64,000 bases of DNA from Effrenium voratum. Its lineage: Eukaryota > Sar > Dinophyceae > Suessiales > Symbiodiniaceae. Made by a program: the position numbers and the translations under genes. The stretch lies in assembly GCA_963377175.1 (NCBI GenBank), contig CAUJNA010003242.1, positions 657,614 through 721,613 of the forward strand, read 5' to 3'. This document shows positions 27,491 to 40,300 of this stretch, in pieces. The notes below the pieces were generated by a model. It saw nothing but the letters and a program-made list of their open reading frames with translations, was not told the origin of the DNA and did not search any database. The first letter of the stretch is position 1, and the number at the start of each line of letters is the position of its first letter.

Positions 27491-28435
27491 GTAACGTCGC
27501 TGGTGCCGAACAAAACGCGACGTTGCCCAATCAGAGACCTGAGCTTTGCACGCAAGATGTTCCGGAACCCGTAACCTCTACTTGCTTCACTGGTGATACT
27601 GAATCATGATTGCTAGGGCTGCCTGGGCTGCCTGGCTGGTAAGCTTGGCCAGCCCTTTTTCAAGGTGTGGTATTTACAGTACGGTTTTGCTGCTTTCGCT
27701 AAGCTGGGAGCCAAAGCTTTGACGTCCATTCCAGCTTCCTTTTGACAAAAGTCCTTGTAAACTTCCTTGGGATCCCCTGGTGAGGTGATGGGACAGTTTT
27801 GCGTGAGTGTGTCTGTTTCTTTGGTTGTTTGTGTTTGTGTTTCTGTTGAGGATTGTTATGAGCTTGGCTTAAAGCAAAGCCTTCGGGAAAACTTTTAGAC
27901 TCACATAGAAGAGGCCCCTGCACAACTTTACGCCAGGAAAAAGATCCGCTCCTTGCCGCGGTCTTGGCATGATCCTCCAGCATGCTGGGGATGTGTTACT
28001 CGGGCCCGAAGGTTGTTGTTTGCCTTTTGGTTTCCCCTTTAAACCAAGCTGAATGGGTACTCTCGAAAGACGAATGCGTTTGGCTGTCGCAAACGTGGCC
28101 AAAGGTGTAGGTTGTATGCTAGACAGCGTCGGTGCCCCAAGAAGTGTCGCGAAAAGGGCTGGCGTGAATTCACTATGACAGACTCTGGAGCGGTCGCTCC
28201 CAACTCCATCTGAAAACGAGTCGGATGCTTCCAAGGCTGCGATGAAGGGCGCCGGGGTGCTCAACCGCCCGAACAGCTGGTAGTGGATGTGGAACCTGGG
28301 CCACTGGGGGGTCAAACCGGGCACCTTTTGGGGCTACTTGGCCGCCTCTGCTTGGTCACAAAGCCGTATGCAAGCCAATTGCCCCCATGTGTAGCCAAAC
28401 CATCCGGCGGCCAAGTGCCCGCGGTCCAACAATGT

Positions 28436-28447
28436 TTTTGGCTCAAG
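28436..28447 (+). other. Possible dinoflagellate spliced-leader relict
   Basis: TTTTGGCTCAAG is identical to the last 12 bases of the conserved dinoflagellate trans-spliced leader. Such relicts occur where a processed mRNA was copied back into the genome. The bases before it only partly resemble the rest of the leader. I see one such match in the window. Confidence 0.4.
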
Positions 28448-28591
28448 TGAAGTGAAATTCGTGGGCAAGGTTAAACGGTTGAAGTTAGTGTTCCCCCATG
28501 ACAGTAAGTCCCTTTTAGTGGAAATAGTGTGAATTCCGGCATGCCTTCCCACGTGAACCGTAGACTTTCGGAGAATTGGACCGCAGCCGAG

Positions 28592-28656
28592 GTGTCGGAT
28601 CAGATCAACCAATCCTTGGCTTCCATGGCACCTCTGGAGGAGTCGGTGCCCTGCAA
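28592..28656 (+). CDS. Exon-like segment of an unidentified gene
   Basis: Starts after GAG with AG|G, reads VSDQINQSLASMAPLEESVP, ends before a GC donor. A very similar start, VSKQVNGSIAAMA, appears at 30368, suggesting a duplicated exon or a repeat domain. Family unknown. Confidence 0.35.
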
Positions 28657-29356
28657 GCGCATGCTGAGTTGCCGTCTCGTCTTTACATGATTTGTTGACA
28701 CCTAAGGCTGAAGCTAGGCATTTGTTATGATTGTACAGCTTTGTTGAATACGTTGATGTCGTGTCTTTACACGTGCATTTATGCATGCATGTACGTATAT
28801 GTGTGTAGGCAGGTTACCTTTTGATTATTTGCGTGAACAAGTACTTTTATGGGTCGGTATGCCTGAAGGCGTGGCAGGGCCGCTGTGGTGGCCCGGAATG
28901 CACCGCCCTTCTCTCCTCATGTGGTTGCATCCGGCCTCTCACATCTTCGACAATCTCTTGCTGCCATCTGCGCGATCAGCCGTTCTGTTAGAGCAAGCGG
29001 ACAGTTGTGGGCGGGGGTTTCCCAATGGGGTGTGAATGGGGGTGTTAGGGCGGTAGGGCTCCCCAAAGGGGTCAAGACCAGAGATGTGTGAGTGTGTGTG
29101 TGTGTGGGCTTTGCGGTTAACCCCCCCTGTTTCCCCAATGATCCTGGATGGCCGAACGGCACTTACAGGATCATTGCCTAAGTACTGTAAGTGAATTCCT
29201 GTATTGTCGCAAGGCTGGTTTTCTTTTGTTTGGTGGGGACCAGTCTCAGGCTAGACCTGCGTCCCTCAAAGTAGTTGCATTTTGAGGGGTTCTCGCAAGG
29301 TTCTTTTGGCACCACCCCAACGACTTCGGAAACCTAAGCTTTCATGCCCTTCGCAG

Positions 29357-29410
29357 GACATGCCGGCAGCTGCCGCCGCAGCGGGCGCCTCAGATCCGCG
29401 TCGCAGCAAG
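29357..29410 (+). CDS. Exon-like segment, alanine-rich
   Basis: CGCAG|G acceptor, 18 codons (DMPAAAAAAGASDPRRSK), then an AAG|GC donor like those of the kinase gene. Family unknown. Confidence 0.35.
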
Positions 29411-29948
29411 GCTTGAGTTCCTTTTCCTAGCTCATGTGTACCTTGAGCTATGCAGGCCTTAAGACCCTTAAGACCCCCTTCTGGCAGAATATGGCAGAAT
29501 TGCTGGCGGAAGTCAACGAATGAAGGGCGCAAATGGACAGGCCAATCAAAGAATCAGGTTGGCATGAACAGCCAGGAATGTTTGCTACCACTGATCCATT
29601 CACTCTTCGGAGGTCGACCCACTTGTAGCTTGCTTGTCCAGGCATTCATTTCGACCAGAGTGGCAGAGTTGTTCGGCTTGCAAAATCCTGTCTTGGGTCA
29701 AACACGGCAGTTTTATGCTATGACTCAACGGATTTGCCCTTGATGCAACGATTGGGCGGGTCTTGCTGCAAGTGCCTCAATACTTAGAATGGAGCTGTGG
29801 GGTACCTCAGATCCTGACTAAGTCGCAATCTGGAAGCAACGCATTAATGGTTAATAAGCTATTCAGCCAGGTTCCCTAGATTTCCTTGTTGGGTGGCTTT
29901 CAACATCACCGGAGAAGTTTAGCCCCTGACAGTATGCCCTGCTCGCAG

Positions 29949-30012
29949 GCGCTTGAGAACTCCCTCAGAAACGCGAGCGCGAATGCCAAGACCGCGCTGG
30001 ACAGCGCGCGGG
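29949..30012 (+). CDS. Exon-like segment, helical
   Basis: CGCAG|G acceptor, ALENSLRNASANAKTALDSA, then a possible GC donor. Helix-rich. Probably the same gene as the neighbouring segments; not identified. Confidence 0.35.
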
Positions 30013-30367
30013 GCTTGAACTCACCATGCTGCAAGTCCTTCACTCGGGGATCCAACTTTGGCTTTTGGAACGGTCATGAATAAAGCAATGGGGTATGGCT
30101 TTTTTTCGCGGTGGCCGTGGGCCACCTGCCGGCGACGTTAAACATAATAAGAACAAAAAACAACTAGTGTGAAACAGTGCAGATGTTTTGTTTGTCACTG
30201 CATAACTATGTGGTTTGCCCAGTTGGTTGGTTGGTCAGTCGTTTGGTTGGTGGTTGGTGGGGTGTTTGATTGGTTGGTCGTTTGGTTGGTGGGTTCATGC
30301 TCTGTGTTGTATCTCCAGGTTATGGCACTCCTGTTCCCCCCACAGTTTAGATCAAGCCTCGACTGAG

Positions 30368-30420
30368 GTGTCTAAGCAGGTCAACGGCTCGATTGCTGCC
30401 ATGGCGGCCGGACATTCGTC
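30368..30420 (+). CDS. Exon-like segment resembling the one at 28592
   Basis: GAG|G acceptor, VSKQVNGSIAAMAAGHSS; ends at a GT donor or at a nearby stop. Its similarity to VSDQINQSLASMA is notable. Family unknown. Confidence 0.3.
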
Positions 30421-30945
30421 GTGATTCCTTGAGCCCGAGCAGCGGGAGCCGTGTGCCATCGAATATTTCCTCGGGGAATTCTGATTTGGTGGAACATAGT
30501 GGTCCCATCTCTGCGCGGCCGCCGATTCCAGCTAGCGCCGAAGAGTTTCTGACTTGCTTGGTGTTTCTTTGAGGTCTAGTGCACGCCACGGGGGCACCTT
30601 AGGTAGACATTGCTCGACTCAAACGGATCCTGCCTTGGAGCGCCCTGTTTTAACCTTCCGACCTAAAATGCAAGTGCAGATTTAACAAAGCCTTACAGCA
30701 TCATGCTGACCCCTGATGGCCACCCTACCCAACGCGGCACTTGAGGGAGGCCACCTGCTGGACAGCTTTCATGTGAGAAAGATGGTATTGAGATCTTGCT
30801 TGGAAGTCCAAGGTTACTCCCCCGAAGCCCCAACAAAGCTTTTCTCTGCAAGTCCACGCACGCCCTCGATTGCCATACTATGTGCTCTGCGCAGATTCCA
30901 AGCGCTTTGGGCTTTGGGTGGGGGGGTCGCTCCTGACTGACGCAG

Positions 30946-31044
30946 GCCTCTGATGATGACATTCTGGCCGCAGCAGCAGAGGGCAAGCTGGCAAATCCAT
31001 TGTATTCGATGATTGCCGGCGCCTCAGGGGAGTTCTGTTTTGTA
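30946..31044 (+). CDS. Exon-like segment of an unidentified gene
   Basis: CGCAG|G acceptor, then ASDDDILAAAAEGKLANPLY and SMIAGASGE, with a GT donor near 31,045. Coding character is good; family unknown. Confidence 0.35.
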
Positions 31045-34000
31045 GGTGTGGGCTCGTTCCTTGCGGGGTACACCCAAAACTACCTGCTTTCCAAGGGGAT
31101 CCTCTAAATCAGTTGGACAAAGATGTTCTTTGACTAAACATATCCTTGCTTCGAAGACAACTTTGCTTTTGGCGAACCCCTCTAAATAATGTGAGGAAGG
31201 GATAGTGAAAGCCATCTTTGCTCCCAAACTTGTGGGTTCCTCTGGGTAGGTTGATTTTGCCCACCCTTATCCTGTCAAGGCTGTAACAATTTGAGGGCGG
31301 ACTCCGTCTCCACTCAACTTCCTACTCTCCACGCCCCCCTTTTCTCCTTGTTGCTTGGTTCCTTACATTTCCTTACTAAAACGTGGTGAGCCCCAAGCAG
31401 GATGACAAGTGTCGCCTCGCGCCTGCGTCTGAGGGAGATAGGCTGTCCACGACTTCATCTCCGGCCACTCCCGAAACAACGACGACGACGACAAAGGACA
31501 CATGTTTCAGCTTTGCGGCTTTGCGCATGCTTATATATCTAATCCCTCACGCCGCCACAGAGCGCTTGATTGAGCCAGATTTTTCGCCTTTCGCCTTTTG
31601 CTGCAAAACAAGCTTTGACCGCGGCCTCGAACTTGACTTCATTGCACGCGCTTCTCGTGCAAGCAAGCCAATCTGTCGGAGTTTCCTGGCCCAATTGATG
31701 GGCTTTGAGATTCGAGCCCGAATACCTTTTCCAGACGCTGCTCCTGCTACTCGAATGAGTTCGTTCGGACACCGGTGGTTAGCAGCGCGCTAGCTCATCC
31801 TACGAGTTCTACGACACGCACTGTGCCACCCAGCATGGGGCTGAAGACAGCACATGGCTGCTGCGCATGCCACTAGCTTCACAGCCCCCGGTTCGCACCA
31901 TCCCGGGCAACCCAGAGGCCATCACCAAGGCGGGCCGAGGCGCCACCTTGCCCAAGAAGAACCCGCGAGGCATCTTAGAATAGCCGCATGGGGCTTTCCA
32001 AGGGCATTCGCTTCGCCAGCTTGGCAGCACTCCCGCGAGGATGTGCGAGCGTTCTTGAAGTGGGAGCGCAAGGCGCAGGTGTTCAGGCCAGCTGGCTGCC
32101 GCCAAATGGAGCAGCCATGATGCTTTACACGTCGCCACGTTGAATCAGAGGGGCAGCCCGAGCGCCTGGCGATCGAGAAGACCATCCCTGGCAAATGGAC
32201 TGGGCTAGTTGTTTGGCCGATTGTGCAGGCAGCAAGAGGCCGCCAACGAGTTGATCCGGACGTACATAAATCGCAACAAGCGACGTGAAAGGGCAATGCT
32301 GACAGTGGACATGGCCGTCGCCGGCATGTGCGATACGGAGGCGAGCAGCAACCGCTTGCCTGAACACGCACGGCATTCTGCCGACTCCCAACGGCTGCTC
32401 TTGCGTAGCAGCTGCCAACGCCTCGGCCGCCAGCGCGAAGTGGACTCTTTGCTCTACACCTTCCCGGATCACAAGCCTAAGCCCCTCCCTCGTCTACTTA
32501 CTCACTCTACGGTAAAGGAAAGGAGGCCGATTCGGACTGGCTATGGCGCGACATCCAGGATTGCAACCCCGTCATCCAGCACCTTTGTCTACAACACTGA
32601 CCACGTCGAGCCCGAGCCCGCAGGTGAGTCATCGAGGAGAGGAGAGGACGCAGCCTGTCCAAAGTTTAATTGGGATTTGGACATGGCTTTTAGGACATGC
32701 CCAGTGTTCGCAGTCACGCGCGTTCATGTCACCACGCTGCCCAACTCCTTCAACAGCCTTCCTTTTGCTCCTTCGCCGCTGTCTGGTTGGACCACCACGA
32801 CGTGCTACTCTCCTCCGGCCACATGGATGATCAATTTGAACAGCTCCTTCACACCCACCTGATCACGAAGACAGCTCAACCCGAAAAACAACTCATGTCT
32901 CCACCCATGCGACATCCCGTTGCACGCACTAAATGCCCTTTTGCAGGCGGCCAGTGACGGGCCTTTCGTGGGTTGCGTTGTCTGTGTGTGCGTTTGTCAA
33001 ACCGTGGCCGCTCTCCCACCTATGGCAATTGCAATCTCTCAGGACACGTCCAACTGCACCGGCAACATGAACGTATCTTTGGTGGCGTTTTCGGACAGCT
33101 CTTGCGCCAACGCTCAAGAGAGAGATAGAGAGAGAGGAGAAAATGAGAGACCATGACTTGGCACTAATCCTGACTTGTTTCACGTAATTACTTGGCGCCA
33201 TTCCGGGGTTCAGGCAAGCTGAGGCAAGGAAGGGCGCAACAAGAGCCCTCGAGTTTGCAGTGAAGTGGTATTAGCTCCCAGCCAGTACGGACCACCCACG
33301 TCCACAGCCTGGAAGGGTGGCGTGAAGTCCTTTTCCGTCGCTCGTCGCAAATTACTTGGCGCCAGAACTGGCTTTGCAGTGAAGTGGCCCTTGGAGCTCC
33401 AAACCAGTACCAAGCGTGCTCACCGTGCACATGGCAACTGATTGCAATTTACGCCCCATGATTTGACGAATTTGATGTCCAGGCCATGGATTGTTCATAG
33501 GAAGTCAGGCTGCAGGTGCAGATGTGACGGGAGTGTGAACTCATGCCCCATTGCTCGTCAGCCAGTTTCAGCGTGCGTTTTCACATCCAATCGCCCACCC
33601 CACCTAGCGCTCGAGCCAGATGATTGTTTCTGTTGCAAGCGTGCCAATCAGAGTGAAAAAGGGGGGTTGGTTACCCCTTATGAAGGGAATATTGTAGGTA
33701 ATAAAGTGGTCACGCAAACCAACAACCTTGTTATCACAACCTTGGTGTCACAGATTCGTTGTTATTTTCCCACAGCCATGGGCCAGCCAAAGGCGTCTTT
33801 TGTAAGGACATGTCAGAGAAGCCCCCTGGTTCTCGAAGCCCCCTAATTTTGGAATCCCCGTCATTTCTTGCTTCCTTGGCCGAAGGACCAGGATGCCTTG
33901 CTGTCGTTGCGCTGGCGCAACTCCAAAGCCCAAAAGACCGCGGAGCAGCAGTCCCAGGCACCCAAAGCTTTGCTGAAAAACCAGCAAAAAGGGAACCCTG

Positions 34001-35172
34001 GAGTCTCCATGATTCGAAAAAGACGGGGTCGTTCCCCAAAAGCCAGGGGTCGTGACACCATGAACCAAAAGTCATGGAAACCCCACATACATGAAACCCA
34101 CGGGTTTTTAGTGGGTCGGGGGGGGGGGGGTATTTTTGCCACACGCCTACAATTTGTTCTAGAGTGAACTTGGAGGGGTGTTCTTTTTGCAGTTCGGTCA
34201 AAGTAGTGGCGCCTGGCTTTTGTTTTGTCATCCCTTGCATTCGCCCCGGCAAAGTCACTTGCCACATGCGTGGCCATGCGTGGCCACTGAAAGTCTGGGG
34301 AAGATTTCGAGGTGACCATGTTACAGCTGCCCAGCCAGAGTCAAGGGAGGTTAGCCGCCCCGAACCAGAAACTTCTAGTAGCCGATTAACGAGCCGCTCA
34401 GGCATGAAGACGCCAGCCTATGAATGACTTGCCGAAAAGGTTCCGCTCAAACCAGCTCAAAAAAGGGTATTCTCCAAAAAGACAGACCCAGATGTTTGTT
34501 GAAAAGAACAAGTGTTGCAAAAGAAGGCGGGACGACCCTTAGAAAGCGACAGCGATGCAAGCAATCGAACAACCCTTGGACAAGTGGATGGCGGCCGTAG
34601 TCCTGGAGCGCACTCATGTGCACGTCCATGTGATTGTTCTTTGGTTTTTGTTGATCTTTTTTGACGGGTTTTGTCTTACCCAGGCTTGTGCCAGTGCCTG
34701 CCAAACAAACACCTGGACCATTTTGCATGCTAGGGCGTTGCGTAGCAACAATAACTTACTTCGAAGAACCAGCCCCCAGTTTTCTTATGCTATGTCTTTG
34801 TTTGCCTTCTAGGCCCAATTTGAAAGTCAACATTAAGAATTGTTGGTTGCCGATGCTGACCGCTGCTTGGCAGACCATTTGGGCCAAAGAAACTCCGGCC
34901 AGAACTGACTTGGAAACAAAGGCCTTGCACGGTGCCCTTGTGCTTTTCAGGGTGTCTGTTTATGCTGGTTCACAGGGAACCAGCAAGAACATCCACTGGC
35001 ACCCTATTTTCGCACATACCCGTTTTCACATTTAGTAGTGAGGTCCTCCACATGTCTCAGTTGGCGATTTAAGGGTGTTCTGCCCCTTCCCCCGCCCCCC
35101 CGCCCGAAAAAGGCCACGTCACTTTGAGATATTTTGGGCACCTCACCACCTTTTTCTCGGGCGCGGCTTCAG
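31045..35172. other. Host spacer with one longer uncharacterised ORF
   Basis: The only notable frame is 32,209-32,862 plus (217 codons), the longest non-repetitive ORF in the host part. It begins MFGRLCRQQEAANELI and contains INRNKRRERAMLTVDMAVAG. No reverse transcriptase, integrase or transposase motif was seen, and frames change downstream, so a decayed mobile-element gene or chance are both possible. The remainder holds nothing I can assign. Confidence 0.25.
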
Positions 35173-35307
35173 GCGGAGCTGCCTGAGGCAGCGCCTGCCG
35201 CTGTCGAAGAGTTGCCAGAGGTCTCCGTGGAGAACTTGGCCCGAGTTCTGCGCACGCTCCTGGCGCGGAGCCCAGAGCCGTTGCTAATGGGCCAAAGCGA
35301 ATGGACC
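35173..35307 (+). CDS. Exon-like segment, 45 codons
   Basis: TTCAG|G acceptor and a strong GTGAGA donor enclose exactly 45 codons in phase 0. The start is acidic and Ala/Pro-rich (AELPEAAPAAVEELPE), then a helix with VENLARVLRTLLARSPEPLL. Good exon structure; family unknown. Confidence 0.45.
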
Positions 35308-36475
35308 GTGAGACCTGTTGGTTTTGCGGGTTTTTGGCAGCCATGAGTCAAGGTCACGAAAGGTTAATCTTTGATTTCCAAGGTGCTGTCGGCAAGTGAG
35401 AATGACCAGTTCCTTTGGCTTGTTTGTAGTTTTTTTGAATCTCGCTCTCGTTTCTCTGGCTGACGGTTCCCTCGTGTTTGTCCTTGTTTTAGTGTGAGTT
35501 TCCCTTTTTGCAACGTGTTTTGGAGGGGGGTGTCCTGTAAAGTTGAGTGCCACAATTAGGGGGTCGAGGTTCGAGACGCGCAGAATACAGCAAAATACAT
35601 GTTTCCCGGCTTCCCCCTGCGTTTGCCTCAGAGAAGGCTATCCCAAAAGAAGATACCTCAGCGTTTTGTTTGTTTGGTTCCATGCTCATTTGCAGGGGAG
35701 TATTCGGGGCACCCTGCCAGCAAGCACACAGACCCGCTTTGGAAGACTACTTTCCTGTTGGAAACGGTTCTTGTGCACTCGCATGTGTGTCCCGCGAGTT
35801 GGCCTTACGGAAGTTACAAGGGGGTTGGTATAAGTTGGGTTTTCCAGACCGTGGATTCATCTACCATCCAAGTCTAAGGCAAAATAGGTGAGCCAGTGGG
35901 TTCTGGCAGGGTCGATGAGGGTAATCCCACAGACTGGCCTCACAGTTCAGTTCCTTCAGGTCTGCACCTTCAAAATCTGGGTGGTTCGGCAGGGGTTATT
36001 GGGTGCATTTGGCACACCTTTTTGTGGCAGTGGGGCTTCGACCAACTTCTGCCCTGTCCTGGCTGGACTGCTTCACCACCTGCTGCCAGTACATATGTCT
36101 CAAAGCCATGCGCCGCCGGTTTTGACTTGCCCTTTTGTGCCTGGTTCGCACGCTTCGGCGGCTGGAGGTTGTCTAAATCAGGCTGGTGGCAAAGGAAGCA
36201 TTAGCTCTTCCGGCAAGAGGTGCCAGCTTTCGGCCCGCCCTTTCTCGAGTCCAGATGCGCGCCGAACATGTGACTCAGTTTCGTCACGTAATTCCTTGGT
36301 CGGGAATCTCTGCACCTGGGATCCATGAACCCATGTTACAGCAGGGTGAAAGTGCATGACGCGATGCCCTTGGAAGAAAAAAGGCATGCCCAAAACCAAC
36401 ATGGAGATTTTGTGCCATGGTAGCTAGAGGCCATCCTTGGGCTCGTCTTTGTGAGTGCTGATCCGTCGCCGTCAG

Positions 36476-36620
36476 GTCTGGACCAGTTGGATCCACGAAG
36501 ATGTGGGCCACGCCTGGGCCACCTTCGTCTACAACCCGATTCACACCCCCGGCTTCGTGCCCTTGGACGGCAAGGGCATCTGCACCCCTGCGCCCCTCGC
36601 TTTCAAATGCCGAAAAGCGA
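36476..36620 (+). CDS. Exon-like segment, aromatic-rich
   Basis: TCAG|G acceptor, then VWTSWIHEDVGHAWATF, VYNPIHTPGFVPLDGKG and a Cys/Pro-rich end. It reads like a folded domain; I do not recognise it. The 3' boundary is uncertain. Confidence 0.4.
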
Positions 36621-36984
36621 GGAGGATCTGGCGAGTTTGTCTCAGCTCAAGTGGCGTGTTCTTCTTTGGATCCCAAATTTTGGCCAAACGGAAAGTTAGG
36701 GCAACCCCCCACCCGTGAAAATTTGGAAGTGTGACAGGAAGTAGCAAATGGAGCGCGGGATAGCGTGGGTGACCCCAAAACTCGAAGAATGCTCCCATGT
36801 TCTCTCGTGGAGCCAGATGCATAGAACTGGGGGACGCCCTCCAGCACAATTTCGGACATGGCCCATAGGCTCATCTACCGCGTGGCCGCCTTCCGGAACT
36901 TTGTGGCAGTGGAGAGGCACGCACAACGCTGGCCGCGCGTTTTCGACTCGGCTCAACGCTGACGCGCAACTTGTTGTGTCTGAC

Positions 36985-37350
36985 AAATGGGTTCCACATG
37001 GATGCTACGCTGGATGCCATCCATGTTTCATTTGAACATCTAGCAATGGATGCCAGAGGGATGCTACACATGGTTTTCCAACACCGAAGATCTAGCAATG
37101 GGTTCCAAATGGACGCTTCGCCATGATATGTCTTTGGATGCTACCGAAGTTTCATCTAAGCACCTAACACTGTTTTCCAAACGGATGCTACACATGTTTT
37201 TGTTCCGTTGGATACTTGGATACTGCCATCTTTCATTTGAACTCCTAAGAAAGGGATCCAAATCGATGCTGCAAATGAGTTTGCTTGTGGATGCTACCAT
37301 TCTTCATTTCAACATCTAACAATGGATCCTACGCATGATGTTCCTTGGGA
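36985..37350. repeat. Degenerate tandem repeat, unit about 73 bases
   Basis: Diverged copies share TTTCATTTGAACATCTA, then a variant of GCAATGGATCC and GGATGCTAC (for example at about 37,026, 37,090, 37,150, 37,230 and 37,300). An old satellite-like array, non-coding. Confidence 0.6.
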
Positions 37351-40300
37351 TGCTAGCCATTGTTGTTTGGCTGTGAGTCAAACCCTAGAGGGGTGCGCCT
37401 TTCGTGCAATTCCCCGTTCAACGGGTACTGCACAGGTTGCTGGCTTGTCGTGCAATACCTGTCATTCAATACCCCTGGTCTTATGGTTGCTATAGTAAGG
37501 CCTGTTTAAGCATCTATCACCATCTTGGTAGAATCAAAAGCCAACGGGTTTTGAGCACTACTCACGTGAAACTGCTGTTTGTGACATATGTGTTGTTTTA
37601 CTTCATTGCGCTTCTGGTGTAAATGTGAATATAGAATGAACCAACCCTTCTTTCCATCATCAGTCGCTCTGAATTGGTGTGCAGTCACAGTGCGGTCATG
37701 CCTCCAACTTGTTTTCCGCGGTGTCTCGTTCCAGATTTGCCTTCAAGCACTCACAATGCCTTTGGACGCCTCCCCTCCCTTTGTCAAGAGCATTGGGCGG
37801 TGCTTCACCTACCTGAACCACAATCATATAACTTCATATTAGAACTTCATATATCCTTAGAAGGCAGTCCCGAGTCCCCACCAGAAAGGGGTGCTGCCGT
37901 CTTGATTCACAGTTTGTGCCAGGAACAAGCTGTCGGACCCCATCGACGACATGCTTTTTACCAAGACCCACTGCAGCCAAGAGGAAGGGCCGTTCTCATG
38001 GCAATCCTGCAGCAACGCTGTCAACGGAATCCTGGCTGAACCTAGCACTCTCTGGATCAGACAGTTTCCCTCCTTATTTATTGAGCGAACGCACCATCAC
38101 CTTTGGGACCAATGTGGGTTTGTTTGGAGTTAGGTGTCTCAGCCGGAAGACCTAACGCGGCATTGTCTCCAAACCTTGAAGAGGTAAATTTGCAACAGCG
38201 AAAAGGGGGGTTTGGGGGGAACCCCACTTCAGTGCTCCCTTTCCCAGTGTTTCCAGTTACCATGCGGGGAACCTACGGCAGCTGACAGGAAGTTGGGCAG
38301 CGGATGCAGCTGGAACCGAGGCTGGTTACACAAAAAAGGCAACCAGCCATTTTTGCTTGCCATAGAGCCCGATGCCTGAAACAAAAACAGCACACCCGAT
38401 TTGCCACTACCGATTGGCATGCGCTGCTGGGCTACTCAATGTGTGGCAACAAACCCTTCTAATTAGTTGTCCTTACTTCCTCGCCGGATGCATGTCATTG
38501 CACGTCGAATGGCGTCGTGAGCCTGACATCAGCGCCTAAGGAGTGGTGATGGCAGCCTTTGAGACCTTCCGGCCAGGGCCATGGCGTTGGGGGAGGGGTT
38601 GACTCAGAGTTTCATCTCCCTCTCCCATGTCTTTTCTTGGGCTACCTTCCCCATTCTTTGCAGGGGTCCTTCTTTTCAGGAAACCATCAAAAACCCAGGG
38701 AAACTGCTGGTTTTTGAAAAGAACGATGGTTGAAAATAATGGGGAATCAACCCCTAGGTCTTTGCTAAAGTTTCAACTTCGCGGATTTTTGACCGGTGCG
38801 TTAAAACAATCCCGATACCCTGCAGGTTAGGGAGAAGCGACATGGCAAAAATTGCCATGTATTCTTCTTCTGCCCAGAACCATTAGGTGCTTTGGGGGCA
38901 TTTTGGGGTTCCATGGCAATTTGCAGTTGGAGGTGTGTCCCTGCGAAAAAATTGCCATGGCTGGCTGACTGGTTTCGGGACAGCGTGCCGCGAGGAACAA
39001 CCTCCGGAATCTCCAGAGGAGCCGGGCAGAGTTTGGCGAATGCGGGGAATTCGGCTTCTACTCTTGCAGTGACCGAGTGGAATCCTCTGCATCTAGCTAG
39101 GACCAATGTAGGTGTCTCGGTCGGCTCCTTGAAAGGTTTGCGGATGCCGTTTGAGAGACGCAGCTCATTTCTCACATGGTGTTTCTGCGTTGGGCACAAT
39201 ATGCACCCAGCGAACCTGGAACCATCGAGGAATTGTGTGGTATAGGCATCCGACCGGCCTGGAATTCGGTGCAGCCTCAAAGTCGTGGCATTTCCGTGCC
39301 CGAAGGGCCGAAAAAGCAGCAAGCGATCTTGCCTAGCATTTCCTCGCCAACCCGGTTGTCCCACCCGCAGATCCTGTTGCAAGGGAACGCAACGTGCAAG
39401 GTTACAAAGGGAACGTGGTTCCACTCGACGTTGTGCTTCTTCGGAAGTGTTTGTACTTGCATCGGGGGGTCTTGGAATCCACGCTTTTTTGAAGTGACAA
39501 AGTTCTCCAGCACTTTAGGTCCCCAGAGTTGGGTTCCGGCAGGAACCCCTGTTCAGACCACGCCAAACGGGTACCATCCAAAACCAAATAATGAAAACCA
39601 GCAAGAAATGCGTGGATTTGGCAAATCTGGCTGAGAAATCAACTGCGCCGTGGCTCAAGTCGAGATGTGGAGGTGAGCGGAGCTGCGGCTCTGAGCTCAG
39701 ACTTCCTTCCCTGGTTTACGATCTCCCGGCCGCCCAGTGGTAGCCATAGGTGTCCTTTTTGGTTGTTTTGCTTAAAAAGTAGAGGCCCTGGTTTACCTGG
39801 TGGTTCAAGGCATCTACCATGGGCATCTATTTTCAAAAAAAAGGACACCTATGGTCGTGCTGTTGGAAGGGCTTCCCCTTGACATCAAACAGCACAGCAC
39901 GGATTTTGCCTTGGCGCCTCTGAGATCTGGCACGCGGCAAGCTGCTCCTTCTGGTGGTTCCCCACTCAAACTGGGCGCCAAGAAGGGCGTCCTTTTCATG
40001 GCTACTGCGGGTGGCATCGATTTAAGGTAAATGCATCCTGAACCCATCGCTTCCCGCATGAAACTCGCTAGGTCCCTGCAACCTCCAGGCGAGTTCCATG
40101 TGTGTCGGATGCTTGTGTTTGTGGTGAGATGTTTTTTGGGGTTGGGGCCCTTGCTTTCCTTCAAATGGACACCCCTGCTTTGTTCCGCATCAATTTTGTG
40201 TTTGTGCAAAGCTAATTCTGGCTATCCTCTGGGTTGTCGCGGCAGACTGGACAAGAGAATGTGCATGTGGCGCATGCACCTGTGAGAGCTTCAGTTGTCC

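Noticed and set aside
31045..35172. Retrotransposon or transposase gene
   Set aside because: No reverse transcriptase, RNase H, integrase or DDE motif was seen in any frame.
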